The notes beneath the pieces were generated by a model, which had not been told where the DNA came from, ran no database searches, and saw only the letters and a list, made by a program, of their open reading frames with translations. From Clostridia bacterium (lineage in GTDB: Bacteria; Bacillota; TC1; UBA5767), in NCBI GenBank assembly GCA_016887505.1, contig CP069393.1, positions 806,001 to 870,000 on the forward strand: 64,000 nucleotides of DNA, given 5' to 3'. Shown one piece after another: positions 24,458 to 33,632 of the stretch. The first letter of the stretch is position 1. The number at the start of each line of letters is the position of its first letter. The translations under genes were made by a program, and so were the position numbers.

Positions 24458-25341
24458 GACAATTCTCTCTTCTTTTCCTGGAGCATTATTTTTAGTTCCT
24501 CCTCGCTGAACTGGTAGCGTTTATTGCAAAAACTGCAAACAGCTTCGGCTCCATGATCCTCGCGGATCATTTCTTCGATAGCTTCCGTTTTTAGCGTTCC
24601 CAATATTTCGCTATACTTTTCCTTACTGCAAACACACTGAAATGCTACTTCTTTTTTCTCATTGATTTTGTATTCCAATCCTGAAAACAACAACGTCAAA
24701 ACATACTCTGGGGTTTTGCCTTCTTTAAAAAGTTCACTCAAAACTGGCATTGCCAAAGCATTCTTTTCCAATTGCTTGGCAAATTCCTCATCTGCTCCTG
24801 GAAGAAGCTGCACTAAAAATCCACCAGCCCCTTGTACTGTTCCATCCGTCTCAATATATACGCCTAGACCACAAGCAGTTGGTATTTGTTCACTACTCAA
24901 ATAGTACTCACTTATATCCGAAGCGATTTCACCTGAGGTTAATGGGACACTGCCAGTGTAAGGCTCTTTCAATCCAAGGTCTCTAGTAACAAAAAGGTTT
25001 CCCATCCCCACTGCATTGGCAAATGCAAATTTACCATATTCTTCAATTGGCATAGTTACATGCGGGTTATTTACATAACCGCGAACGTTTAAGTCTTTAT
25101 CCCCAACTGAAATTATTGCACCCAGGGGTCCATCACCCATCACTCGAAGTGTAATGCTATCTTCTTTCGATTTTAGTGTATGACCCATCAGTGCAGTTGC
25201 AGTCAATAGCCGACCTAATGCATCTGCTGATGTGGGGTATAAGTCATGAATTATCCTAGCATGCTCTACGATTTCTGTGGACTGAATTACAAAGGCTCTA
25301 GCTTGCCCTTCTGCTGTCGCACTAATTAGATAATCCGCCAT
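24454..25341 (-). CDS. hslO: Redox-regulated molecular chaperone Hsp33
   Basis: This is a 295-residue chaperone that is activated when its zinc centre is oxidised. The C-terminal zinc cysteines lie in CVCS and CSFC. The N-terminal domain has LISATAEGQARAFVIQST and GRLLTATALMGHTLK. The start at 25341 (MADYLIS) follows AGGGAAG with good spacing. Upstream TTG readings are rejected. It overlaps rluD and the RACo gene, so it is cotranscribed. Its place beside an oxygen-sensitive corrinoid activator fits a stress-protection theme (inference). Confidence 0.95.
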   Translation of the reverse strand: MADYLISATAEGQARAFVIQSTEIVEHARIIHDLYPTSADALGRLLTATALMGHTLKSKEDSITLRVMGDGPLGAIISVGDKDLNVRGYVNNPHVTMPIEEYGKFAFANAVGMGNLFVTRDLGLKEPYTGSVPLTSGEIASDISEYYLSSEQIPTACGLGVYIETDGTVQGAGGFLVQLLPGADEEFAKQLEKNALAMPVLSELFKEGKTPEYVLTLLFSGLEYKINEKKEVAFQCVCSKEKYSEILGTLKTEAIEEMIREDHGAEAVCSFCNKRYQFSEEELKIMLQEKKRELS

Positions 25342-26293
25342 CTTCAACTTCCCTTTCCTCTAAATAATCCCATTGATCCAAAATTTGTTGAAAGTAATCC
25401 GGTAGCGGTGAGGTAAATCTCATTCTTTCCCCAGACTTAGGATGGTCAAAAGCAAGAACACCAGCATGAAGCATCTGTTCAGTGGTATCAAAGGGATTGG
25501 CACGTTTCGTATATCTAGTATCACCCACTAATGGATGCTTTATGTAGCTCATGTGTACCCGAATCTGATGTGTGCGTCCCGTTTCCAACTTCATTTCCAC
25601 TAGCGTGAAACCAGGAAAACGTTTCAAAACCCTATAGTGGGTAATGGCTGCTTTACCATTCTTATGATTTACGGCCATGCGTTTTCGATCCCTTGGGTCA
25701 CGTCCAATGGGTGCTTCAATTCGCCCACCATTTTCTTCCATCTGTTCATATACCAGAGCTGTGTATAGCCTTTCGACACTATGTGCCTTAAACTGCTCGG
25801 CAAGGTTACGGTGTGCCTCATCATTCTTCGCGACCACCAATACACCCGTGGTATCCTTGTCAATCCTATGCACAATACCTGGTCGCATCTTTCCATTAAT
25901 ACCAGAAAGATCCGCACAGTGAAACAAAAGTGCATTAACCAAGGTTCCAGTGTAGTTACCCGGTGCTGGATGCACAGACATTCCTTTTCCCTTGTTTATG
26001 ACAATGACACTTGCATCTTCATACAAAATATCCAATGGGATATTTTCAGGTTCCACAGACAGTTCCTCTGGCTTCGGTATTTCTACTATAACCGTCTCAC
26101 CTGCTTTAAGCTTATAGTTCTTTTTCACCTTTTTTCCATCTACTAGAATATGGCCAGACTCAATAAGCTCCACTACATACTGTCGAGAAATATCTAGGTA
26201 GGTATCAGCCAAATACCGGTCGATTCGAATATCCTTTTCAGCTTCATCTATAATAAATTTATTTTCTATACCACTCTTCATTTTTTCTTTCAT
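25322..26293 (-). CDS. RluD-type 23S rRNA pseudouridine synthase
   Basis: This is a 323-residue RluA-family enzyme. The N-terminal S4 RNA-binding domain (IRIDRYLADTYLDISRQYVVELIESGHILVDG) is followed by the catalytic domain with GIVHRIDKDTTGVLVVAK (catalytic Asp) and ETGRTHQIRVHM. It probably modifies 23S rRNA uridines, as RluD does. The exact site is not readable. The ATG shares a base with the lspA stop (TGATG), which implies coupling. Confidence 0.92.
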   Translation of the reverse strand: MKEKMKSGIENKFIIDEAEKDIRIDRYLADTYLDISRQYVVELIESGHILVDGKKVKKNYKLKAGETVIVEIPKPEELSVEPENIPLDILYEDASVIVINKGKGMSVHPAPGNYTGTLVNALLFHCADLSGINGKMRPGIVHRIDKDTTGVLVVAKNDEAHRNLAEQFKAHSVERLYTALVYEQMEENGGRIEAPIGRDPRDRKRMAVNHKNGKAAITHYRVLKRFPGFTLVEMKLETGRTHQIRVHMSYIKHPLVGDTRYTKRANPFDTTEQMLHAGVLAFDHPKSGERMRFTSPLPDYFQQILDQWDYLEEREVEDGGLSN

Positions 26294-26745
26294 CAATTTA
26301 CTTTTTCATCCTTTTTCTTTTCCAAATACAGCAATCTAGCCACCAAAGCAATCATACCTAAAACTATAAAAATATCCGCAACATTGAATACGGCAAAAAA
26401 TTTGACATCAATGAAATCTCGAACATAACCAAATCGAATTCGATCATAGAGATTTCCTAGTGCTCCAGCCAAGGTCACTAAGATAATATAGTAGGTAATC
26501 CGGTCTTTTCTCATAGAATAGGCCACAATACCCAAGCCCAATATGGCTAGAATTGTAAAGATTTGGAACAGCAAGAGTTTTCCCTCAAGCATACTAAATG
26601 CGGCCCCGGTATTGTGCACAAATGTAATATGTAGCCATCCCTTGATTACCGGTATGCTTTGGTATAGAACAAGTGATTGACTCACCAAATATTTTGTAAA
26701 AAGATCCAAGGCCAATAGGCCCAGTACCAAGAATATACTTATCAT
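26293..26745 (-). CDS. lspA: Lipoprotein signal peptidase (signal peptidase II)
   Basis: This is a 150-residue aspartic membrane protease with four helices. The catalytic dyad lies in GNLYDRIRFGYVRDFID and FNVADIFIV, and FVHNTGAAFSML is conserved. It cleaves lipoprotein precursors before the lipidated Cys. Several such lipoproteins are encoded in this window. GGAGG precedes the ATG. The gene heads the unit lspA-rluD-hslO-RACo. Confidence 0.96.
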   Translation of the reverse strand: MISIFLVLGLLALDLFTKYLVSQSLVLYQSIPVIKGWLHITFVHNTGAAFSMLEGKLLLFQIFTILAILGLGIVAYSMRKDRITYYIILVTLAGALGNLYDRIRFGYVRDFIDVKFFAVFNVADIFIVLGMIALVARLLYLEKKKDEKVN

Positions 26746-27022
26746 TCTGCCTCCATTCTATCGCTTATTGTATCATATTTCAGGGCTTCGCTCATGTGTA
26801 AAAACGAACAAAAAGGAAATGGTTAAACAAGCATTTTTGTATAAAGTTCCATAAGTAACCTGCGGTAAAACAGCCTTATTCCGTTTCTAGCCTTTCTTTT
26901 TCACACTATGACATCGTCTATTTTTTGATGTAATCATCAAAAGCATCACTTATTATGTACAATTTTTTCTACTAGGTAAGTATATAGTATCCTTACTCAA
27001 ACATCCAAAATGATTCTTCAGT
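26746..27022. other. Intergenic region before lspA, weak promoter only
   Basis: I see no gene or RNA here. An extended -10 match TGATACAAT (minus strand, -10 hexamer at 26767-26772) lies about 20 bases upstream of the lspA start and may be its promoter. There is no good -35. Confidence 0.4.
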
Positions 27023-27023
27023 A

Positions 27024-27057
27024 AAAAAACGGTATAGCATTTGCTATACCGTTTTTA
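27024..27057. terminator. Terminator of the ileS-pduL unit
   Basis: ACGGTATAGCA and TGCTATACCGT form an 11-bp stem with A and T runs on both sides, so it can act in either direction. It lies 25 bases after the pduL stop. Confidence 0.9.
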
Positions 27058-27081
27058 TCAATCATTCCTATTCTATTGTTG

Positions 27082-27660
27082 CTATTTACTAATTGTAACC
27101 ATCATGCCGGTTTTCAACATACCAGCATTGGCTTCATCTACGTCCAGATGCAATTCTGCCGCATATTGGTCGCTTACTCTAACCAAGACGTTGCCATACA
27201 CCATAGGACGGTATTCATCTTCTGTAGTCAAAGTTACATGTTGCTTATCTTCTACACCGAATTCCTTTGCTTCAGAAGTATGCAAGTGTACGTGTCTAGC
27301 AGCTACAAGTACGCCTTGTGTCAGGGTTACTTCACCTTTCGGGCCAATCAGCTTAAGACCCGGGGTTCCTTCATGTATACCGGAATCCCGCACCACAGCA
27401 GGTACACCCAACTTAAAGGAATCTGTAACCGAAATCTCCACTTGGGTGGCTGAACGAAAAGGTCCAAGTACGCGGACTCTCTCGATGGAACCTTTCGGTC
27501 CCTCTATGGTTACTGTTTCATCACATGCATATTGTCCTGGTTGTCCTAAATCCTTAATATTGTGCAATTCAGCACCTTCACCAAACAATACATCCATGTC
27601 TTTTCTTGACAAGTGCAGGTGATGGTTACTTACGCCCAATACTACCTTCATTTCCTTCAT
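27082..27660 (-). CDS. pduL: PduL-type phosphate acyltransferase
   Basis: This is a 192-residue PduL enzyme, which exchanges phosphate and CoA on acetyl or propanoyl groups. Two similar halves carry metal-binding histidines in SNHHLHLS and AARHVHLHTSEA. It starts directly at the catalytic domain, so it lacks the N-terminal encapsulation peptide of microcompartment PduL. A role as soluble phosphotransacetylase for acetate formation or use is likely (inference). ATG codons at 27663 and 27660 follow GGGGAG. The first shares bases with the ileS stop. It shares the T-box-controlled transcript of ileS. Confidence 0.92.
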   Translation of the reverse strand: MKEMKVVLGVSNHHLHLSRKDMDVLFGEGAELHNIKDLGQPGQYACDETVTIEGPKGSIERVRVLGPFRSATQVEISVTDSFKLGVPAVVRDSGIHEGTPGLKLIGPKGEVTLTQGVLVAARHVHLHTSEAKEFGVEDKQHVTLTTEDEYRPMVYGNVLVRVSDQYAAELHLDVDEANAGMLKTGMMVTISK

Positions 27661-27662
27661 CA

Positions 27663-30449
27663 TTACTCCCCTTCCGTAATTACTTTCGTACAGCGTGGGC
27701 ATAGTGTAGGATGCTCAGGGTTCGTTCCCAATTCTTCAGAATAAATCCAACATCTTTCGCATTTTTCGCCCTTCGCTGGTTCAATTTTACATTTTAAGTC
27801 TTTCATATTCATTGCATCTAATGCATCATCTGGTGCATCAGATAGGTTCAAGATGCGGACCTGAGATACAATAAACCAAGTGGCCAAATCATCCTTACAG
27901 CTTTCAACAAAGTCTTTAATCTCTCCGTCTACATATAGGATTACTTCAGCTTGCAAGGCATTACCAATTTTTTTGTCGCCTCTCGCTAATTCCAATGCCT
28001 TGTTGACTTCTTCTCTTAATTCTAACACAGTATTAAACTTCGTACGAAGCGTCTCGTTATCATATTGTGAATCTATTTCTGGAAATTCGCAAAGTTGAAC
28101 ACTAACCGGTTCTCCTGCTTCCTTCGGAATATAATTCCAGATTTCTTCTGTAGTATAGGCCAAAATTGGTGTTAACAAGATGGTAAGGTTGTATACAATT
28201 TTGTGTAACACAGTCTGTATAGCTCTTCTTTCTACAGACTCCTTACCGGAAGCATACGCTCTATCCTTAATAACATCCATGTATAGGGCACTCAAATCCA
28301 GCACGCAGTAGTTGTGGATATGTTGTAGTACCATATAGAAATCGTAATTGTCGTAGGCCTTAATAACCTTAGCAATCATGGTGTTCATTCTTAATAATGC
28401 GTATTGGTCTATTTCCCGCAATTGATCGTATTCTACCTTGTTTTTGTTTGGATCATAGTCATATAGATTACCCAAGGCAAAACGAACAGTGTTACGAATC
28501 TTGCGGTACATCTCAGTCATTTGCTTAAAGATTTCATCTGAAGCCGAAATGTCTTTTTTGTAATCTGCTGAAGCAGCCCAAAGCCTCAAGATATCCGCAC
28601 CCATGCGTTTGATTACATCCTTGGGATCAACTCCATTACCAACAGACTTGGACATTTTTCGTCCCTTACCATCCACAACATAGCCATGCGTTAAAACTGC
28701 TTTGTATGGTGCTTTTCCATTGGTTGCAATTGATGTAGACAAGGAAGAATTAAACCAACCACGATGCTGGTCGCTACCTTCTAGATACAAATCTGCAGGT
28801 CTTTGAAGCTCTTTGCGATTCATCAAGACTGCCTCATGGCTTGAACCGGAGTCGAACCATACATCCATAATATCTGTTTCCTTGCGGAAGGTACTTCCTC
28901 CACAAGACGGACAAGTTAAACCCTTAGGTACTAGTTCTTCAGCTGGTTTATCAAACCAAATATTGGAGCCGTGCTCTCTTACGAGTCCTTCAATGTGATT
29001 GATTACATTTTTATCGATAATGGCTTCGCCACAATCTTTGCAGAAGAAAATTGGAATAGGCACGCCCCAAATTCTCTGTCTGGAAATGCACCAGTCAGAT
29101 CTGTCAGCCACCATGTTGTAAATCCTATCCTTACCCCAGGATGGAATCCACTCAACATCATTTTCAATTGCGTTCAAGGCTTCTTTGCGGAATCCTTCTA
29201 TAGAAGCAAACCACTGTTCTGTCGCTCTATACAGTAAGGGTGTCTTACAACGCCAGCAATGAGGATATTGGTGTTTTATGAAAATCAGGTTTAATAAAGC
29301 CTTTTTCTCTTCCAATTCCTTGGTCACTGCTTTGTTGGCTTCATCGGTTGTCATGCCTGCAAACTGTGCGCCTTCTTCGGTGAATACACCTTGGTCGTCC
29401 AATGGCGAAATCACAGGCAGCCCTTCGTATTTTCTACACACTTCATAGTCTTCAAGACCATGTCCCGGTGCAGTATGAACACAACCAGTACCAGCTTCCA
29501 AGGTTACATGATCTCCATTGAGTACCAATGATTCACGATCCAACAAAGGATTTTCAGCCACTACATATTCTAGTTCACTACCTTTAAAAGTACCCAGTAC
29601 TTCCGGAGTAGTTAGCTCGCATTCAGCAATTACGTTATCCTTTAACTCTTTTGCCATAAGATACTTTTCATCACCAAACTGCAGCAACTCATACTCATAG
29701 TCCGGATGCAAGGAAATAGCCACGTTTGCTGGCAAAGTCCAAGGTGTAGTTGTCCAAATTACGATATACGTATTATCTTCTGGCAACTTACCTTTTCCAT
29801 CTTTTACTTTAAATTTCACATAGATGGACGGTGATCTGTGATCATGGTACTCCACCTCTGCTTCTGCTAACGCGGTCTCACAAGATTTGCACCAGTAGAC
29901 TGGCTTAAGGCCCTTGTAGATATATCCTTTGTCAGCCATTTCACCAAAAACCTTAATTTGGGAGGCCTCATATTCTTTGGTAAGCGTCAGATAAGGATTC
30001 TCCCAGTCTGCACGTACACCCAAACGTTTAAAGGAATTACGCTGGATATCCACAAATTTCATGGCATATTTTGCACACTCGTTCCTGAAGTTTACGCTTC
30101 CAACCTCATGGCGATTGATTCCTAGTGTTTTCGTAACCTGTTGAGCAATGGGGAGACCATGGGTATCCCAACCAGGAATGTACGGAGCGTCATAACCACT
30201 CATAGATTTATATTTTACAATAATATCCTTAAGAATCTTATTGAGTGTCGTACCTAAATGAATATCACCATTGGCATATGGAGGCCCATCATGCAAGATC
30301 CATTTTTCCCTGCCTTGATTCTTTTCCTGTACCAACTTGTAAATATCTTGTTGCTCCCACCAATCCAACGTTTCTGGTTCCCGTTTCGGTAAATTGGCCC
30401 GCATTGGAAATTCTGTTTTTGGTAGATTCATCGTCTTATCGTATTCCAT
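27663..30449 (-). CDS. ileS: Isoleucyl-tRNA synthetase
   Basis: This is a 928-residue class I synthetase with the HIGH-type motif in PPYANGDIHLG, the editing region, WGVPIP and the KMSKS motif in GRKMSKSVGN. The C-terminal zinc site is CERCWIY...CPRC. The length is that of the typical bacterial mupirocin-sensitive type (inference from length and zinc domain). AAGGAG precedes the ATG. Expression is controlled by the T-box leader immediately upstream. Confidence 0.97.
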   Translation of the reverse strand: MEYDKTMNLPKTEFPMRANLPKREPETLDWWEQQDIYKLVQEKNQGREKWILHDGPPYANGDIHLGTTLNKILKDIIVKYKSMSGYDAPYIPGWDTHGLPIAQQVTKTLGINRHEVGSVNFRNECAKYAMKFVDIQRNSFKRLGVRADWENPYLTLTKEYEASQIKVFGEMADKGYIYKGLKPVYWCKSCETALAEAEVEYHDHRSPSIYVKFKVKDGKGKLPEDNTYIVIWTTTPWTLPANVAISLHPDYEYELLQFGDEKYLMAKELKDNVIAECELTTPEVLGTFKGSELEYVVAENPLLDRESLVLNGDHVTLEAGTGCVHTAPGHGLEDYEVCRKYEGLPVISPLDDQGVFTEEGAQFAGMTTDEANKAVTKELEEKKALLNLIFIKHQYPHCWRCKTPLLYRATEQWFASIEGFRKEALNAIENDVEWIPSWGKDRIYNMVADRSDWCISRQRIWGVPIPIFFCKDCGEAIIDKNVINHIEGLVREHGSNIWFDKPAEELVPKGLTCPSCGGSTFRKETDIMDVWFDSGSSHEAVLMNRKELQRPADLYLEGSDQHRGWFNSSLSTSIATNGKAPYKAVLTHGYVVDGKGRKMSKSVGNGVDPKDVIKRMGADILRLWAASADYKKDISASDEIFKQMTEMYRKIRNTVRFALGNLYDYDPNKNKVEYDQLREIDQYALLRMNTMIAKVIKAYDNYDFYMVLQHIHNYCVLDLSALYMDVIKDRAYASGKESVERRAIQTVLHKIVYNLTILLTPILAYTTEEIWNYIPKEAGEPVSVQLCEFPEIDSQYDNETLRTKFNTVLELREEVNKALELARGDKKIGNALQAEVILYVDGEIKDFVESCKDDLATWFIVSQVRILNLSDAPDDALDAMNMKDLKCKIEPAKGEKCERCWIYSEELGTNPEHPTLCPRCTKVITEGE

Positions 30450-30474
30450 CTAATTACTCCTTTCATGGTCTTTC

Positions 30475-30707
30475 ATAATTCAAAAAAAATAAACCCGTCC
30501 AAAAGGACGAGTTCTACTCGCTATACCACCCTAAGTGTACATCGGCATAACGGTACCGCCCGGAGGTTCCTACTGTCAATTTCAGAACTCTGCTCCAAAG
30601 TGATTTTCCCTTCTTCTCTTGGCCCAGCTTCCACCTTCCTGGACTCGCTCTGCAAGTAAATGAACAAGGTACGTCTTTATCATCGCATTTATTTCTTATC
30701 TATATTT
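30475..30707 (-). promoter_or_regulatory. T-box leader (tRNA-Ile sensing riboswitch) of ileS
   Basis: On the minus strand the T-box sequence AGGGTGGTATAGCGAG (30517-30532) precedes a terminator stem (30492-30500 with 30505-30513) and a T run (30482-30491). Upstream is a structured region in which AAAATCACTTTGGAG offers the isoleucine codon ATC as specifier. Uncharged tRNA-Ile would stabilise the antiterminator and allow ileS-pduL transcription. Confidence 0.9.
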
Positions 30708-30714
30708 CTTCAAA

Positions 30715-30742
30715 ATTATAACACATCGGCCATTATTGTCAA
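30715..30742 (-). promoter_or_regulatory. Promoter of the ileS T-box transcript
   Basis: Consensus TTGACA (30737-30742) and TATAAT (30715-30720) with a 16-base spacer. Confidence 0.85.
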
Positions 30743-30756
30743 AGCCTATCCGATGA

Positions 30757-31218
30757 TTATTCTTCCTCTTCTTCAGCTTCCTCCTCTAGAATATCTAGAA
30801 GCGTCTTCAAATCTGCCTTCATCTTCGTCTTATGGTTGCTAACCTTACGCTTTAACTGAGCATAATATGCTTCCATCTCGTCTATTTCTTTTTGGCCATC
30901 CACCAAAATCTTTTCTACTTTAAGCTCATTTTCTTTAATCAGCATTTCGCTTTCTTTGACTGCATTCTCACGAATTTCACCGGCTGATTGTTGGGCAAGG
31001 ATAAAGGTATTCTTCAGATCTTCCTCTAAATTACGGTAATTGTCTATTCTTTCAGCCTGTTCCGAAATATCTGCTTTTAGCTCCTCAATCTCCCTGCACA
31101 TGGCCTGTACAGAAATAGACAATTCCTCTAAATAGCTATCCACTTCTTCCTTTTTATATCCTAGTGCTCCCGTATGAAAACTGGCTTTTTGAATATCTTC
31201 CGGTTTGATATGATTCAT
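30757..31218 (-). CDS. divIVA: DivIVA-domain cell division/polarity protein
   Basis: This 153-residue protein has the N-terminal DivIVA motif (IQKASFHTGALGYKKEEVDSYLEEL), which binds curved membrane. A long coiled coil follows, ending in an almost purely acidic tail (EEEAEEEEE). It marks poles and division sites in Firmicutes. The start at 31218 follows GGAGG with 6-base spacing. It lies at the end of the ylm cluster after ylmH, the usual Firmicutes order. Confidence 0.93.
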   Translation of the reverse strand: MNHIKPEDIQKASFHTGALGYKKEEVDSYLEELSISVQAMCREIEELKADISEQAERIDNYRNLEEDLKNTFILAQQSAGEIRENAVKESEMLIKENELKVEKILVDGQKEIDEMEAYYAQLKRKVSNHKTKMKADLKTLLDILEEEAEEEEE

Positions 31219-31233
31219 TTTTTCCTCCAACGT

Positions 31234-32010
31234 CTATCGATATCTTCTCAGTTTTACCTGATTCTTTCCTTTTTTACTTTTCCCAATCTGTTCCATGAAA
31301 GCCACACGTCCATATCCCCTGCAAGATATCATGCTCCCTGCATTTACTTGACAACCTGGCTTGTTCACAGTTTTCCAGTCCACTTTTACCGACTCACCTC
31401 GAATCAGTTTTTCTGCTTTATTTCTTGGTATATGAAAACCTTGAGCTACGATCAAGTCAAGTCTCAGACTAGTTACTGTACATACATTTTCTTGGTAATC
31501 AATCCATGAAGAATCTACTGTATCAATCTGTTTCAAACTAGCATTTGCCCTGGCTATCTTCGTTAAGTTCATGCATAAGAAATCTGCCATTTCTTCCTGC
31601 ACAATCACAGCAGCGCTCATCTCGTCAATCACTACAATATCTCCGAGTTTCTCACGTACAATGCCCAAGCCCATGATAGAACCTAGATAGTCCCTATGCG
31701 ACAACGATGGGTTCCCAGATTTAACTGCAACGCGGTAAATCTGTATCGGATACGTTTGTGGCTCATTTTTAAAATCCGGGTAGATGGAAAGTATCTTTCT
31801 TTCTGCCTCTAGGTATCCACCAGAGCTGCTCACAGAAAGGCCTGGCATGCCTCGTATAATATCTTCTGCCATTGATACATGTAGTGGCGATAAAAAGTCT
31901 GAATAAACAATTTTCTTACTTACCATAGCCTTCTCTGCAAGGTCTAGGACACGGGACAGTATCTGTCTATCGGCAGAATCTTTGATATGATTCAAACGTT
32001 TATCCATCAT
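31234..32010 (-). CDS. ylmH: YlmH-family S4-domain RNA-binding protein
   Basis: This is a 258-residue protein. The N-terminal YlmH region contains SLSHRDYLGSIMGLGI and IVVIDEMSAAVIVQ, and a C-terminal S4 RNA-binding domain (LRLDLIVAQGFHIPRNKAEKLIRG) follows. Relatives bind the ribosome and have been linked to rescue of stalled translation and to division-site function. It lies between ylmG and divIVA in one unit. The ribosome binding site is weak, so coupling to ylmG is likely. Confidence 0.92.
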   Translation of the reverse strand: MMDKRLNHIKDSADRQILSRVLDLAEKAMVSKKIVYSDFLSPLHVSMAEDIIRGMPGLSVSSSGGYLEAERKILSIYPDFKNEPQTYPIQIYRVAVKSGNPSLSHRDYLGSIMGLGIVREKLGDIVVIDEMSAAVIVQEEMADFLCMNLTKIARANASLKQIDTVDSSWIDYQENVCTVTSLRLDLIVAQGFHIPRNKAEKLIRGESVKVDWKTVNKPGCQVNAGSMISCRGYGRVAFMEQIGKSKKGKNQVKLRRYR

Positions 32011-32011
32011 A

Positions 32012-32260
32012 CTAAAGTATGCCCATTACCAAATTTTCCAACAAAATGATAATAACGATTGTAACCATCGGCGCAATATCGATCATACTGTTATTAGCAG
32101 GCAATAGTTTCCGAATCGGTGATATAAAGGTTTCTGTCAATTCAACCAAACTACGATACCACCGGTTACTTCTAGCATTCGGTAACCAGCTTAATATGGC
32201 TCTTGCGACAATTAACCATGTCAACACATTGAAAGCAAACTGCACAAAATCTCGTATCAT
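32012..32260 (-). CDS. ylmG: YggT/YlmG family small membrane protein
   Basis: This is an 82-residue protein with two membrane helices and the motif ILSWLPNARSNRWYRSLVELTETFISPIRKLLP, which is diagnostic for the family. It influences division or envelope assembly in several lineages. The start at 32260 lies one base after the proC stop with GGGAG in the proC end. A longer frame to 32341 has no site. Confidence 0.92.
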   Translation of the reverse strand: MIRDFVQFAFNVLTWLIVARAILSWLPNARSNRWYRSLVELTETFISPIRKLLPANNSMIDIAPMVTIVIIILLENLVMGIL

Positions 32261-32261
32261 T

Positions 32262-33062
32262 CTATTCTCCCAATTCCTTAGATTTTTGGGCCGCAGCTGC
32301 AACCGCTTTGATGACTGCATTACGCAATCCCAATTCCTCAAAAATCTCTACTGCTCGAATGGTTGTTCCACCCGGCGAGGTTACCATGTCTCTTAACTCA
32401 GCAGGATGTTTCCCAGTCACATCCACCATCATAGCACTACCAATCACTGTATCGATTGAAAGCTTTCGTGCTATATCACGTGGCAGACCTTGATTTACAC
32501 CTGCGTCAATTAGTGCTTCTATAAACAAATAGATATATGCAGGACCGCTGCCCGAAATTGCAGTAACAGAATCAAAATACTTTTCTTCCATCCAATACGC
32601 GTGACCGACAGATAGGAAGATGTCCGTGGCTAGCTCTTTGTCTGCATCATTTGCTGTCTCGGTGCATAGCACGCTTGAAGCTTGACCAATCAATGCTGGT
32701 GTGTTGGGCATAACCCGTATGACCCTAGATTCTTGAGCTAAAGATTGTATCTTTGACAGAGGAATACCCGCCGCTATAGAAATAAGCAAATGGTTTTCTG
32801 TGAAAAGTTGTTGACTTCCTTCAAGCACTTTTCCCAATACCTGGGGTTTCACTGCCAGCAAAACTACGGAACTCTCTTGAAGCAAGGCATCAATGGAAGA
32901 AACAGCCTTTACGCCATAACTTTCTTCAAGAATAATAATCCTTTTTTCATCAATATCATAAACATATACTTCAAGCTCAGGTCGTTTCTCAGTGATACCA
33001 GCAATGATGGCCTCCGCCATTTTACCGCCACCAATGAAACCAATTCTCTGGTTGGTTATCAT
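32262..33062 (-). CDS. proC: Pyrroline-5-carboxylate reductase
   Basis: This 266-residue NAD(P)H enzyme makes proline from pyrroline-5-carboxylate. It begins with the Rossmann motif IGFIGGGKMAEAIIAGI. ISGSGPAYIYLFIEALIDAGV lies in the middle, and the C-terminal MVTSPGGTTIRAVEIFEE is the family signature. It sits inside the sepF-ylmG division cluster, an arrangement known in several Clostridia. Confidence 0.96.
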   Translation of the reverse strand: MITNQRIGFIGGGKMAEAIIAGITEKRPELEVYVYDIDEKRIIILEESYGVKAVSSIDALLQESSVVLLAVKPQVLGKVLEGSQQLFTENHLLISIAAGIPLSKIQSLAQESRVIRVMPNTPALIGQASSVLCTETANDADKELATDIFLSVGHAYWMEEKYFDSVTAISGSGPAYIYLFIEALIDAGVNQGLPRDIARKLSIDTVIGSAMMVDVTGKHPAELRDMVTSPGGTTIRAVEIFEELGLRNAVIKAVAAAAQKSKELGE

Positions 33063-33066
33063 AGTC

Positions 33067-33621
33067 CTAAAATTCTCCTTCTTCTTCGATAGGTCCTGAT
33101 GGTTTGGTTCCAGTAATTTTTTCTATTTCCGGTGCACTCTTGTCTGCTGTATCCTGCTTCTTCTTTAGAGACTCTACACCTAAGGTATCTGGTGCAAAGA
33201 GAATAATACCTGCACTGATTTTATGTACTGTCCCACCCAAGGCATAGATATTACCAGACATAAAGTCAATAATCTTTCTGGCATCTTCATACTCAACTTC
33301 TTCCAAATTGATGATGATGGCCTTTTTTTCTTTCAGAAAATCAGCCGCCTCACGAACCTGGTCAAAATTATCTGGTTCAACAATAAACAGCTTCATCGTG
33401 TGAATCTTTTGTCTACCATTTCGAAAGAAATCCTCTGCTGGTGATTCAGGGTCCACTACGGGAATCGACGGTTCACTGGCTACACGTCTTTTTTGTTTAG
33501 GCTTTCCTTTGCTGAGCACCTTGACGTCTCCATACACAGATTCTTCCATTTCATCGGTTTCCTTATCATCAACAACCTCCAAGCCCAAAGCCGAAGTGAT
33601 TCCATCAATAAACTTAGCCAT
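33067..33621 (-). CDS. sepF: Cell division protein SepF
   Basis: This is a 184-residue protein with a short N-terminal amphipathic helix (FIDGITSALGLEV), a variable linker and the SepF core (AADFLKEKKAIIINLEEV...RKIIDFMSGNIYALGGTVHKI). An unusually long charged C-terminal tail of about 35 residues follows. SepF binds membrane and FtsZ. Because no ftsA lies in this cluster, SepF may be an important FtsZ anchor here (inference). Confidence 0.94.
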   Translation of the reverse strand: MAKFIDGITSALGLEVVDDKETDEMEESVYGDVKVLSKGKPKQKRRVASEPSIPVVDPESPAEDFFRNGRQKIHTMKLFIVEPDNFDQVREAADFLKEKKAIIINLEEVEYEDARKIIDFMSGNIYALGGTVHKISAGIILFAPDTLGVESLKKKQDTADKSAPEIEKITGTKPSGPIEEEGEF

Positions 33622-33632
33622 CGTATACCTCC

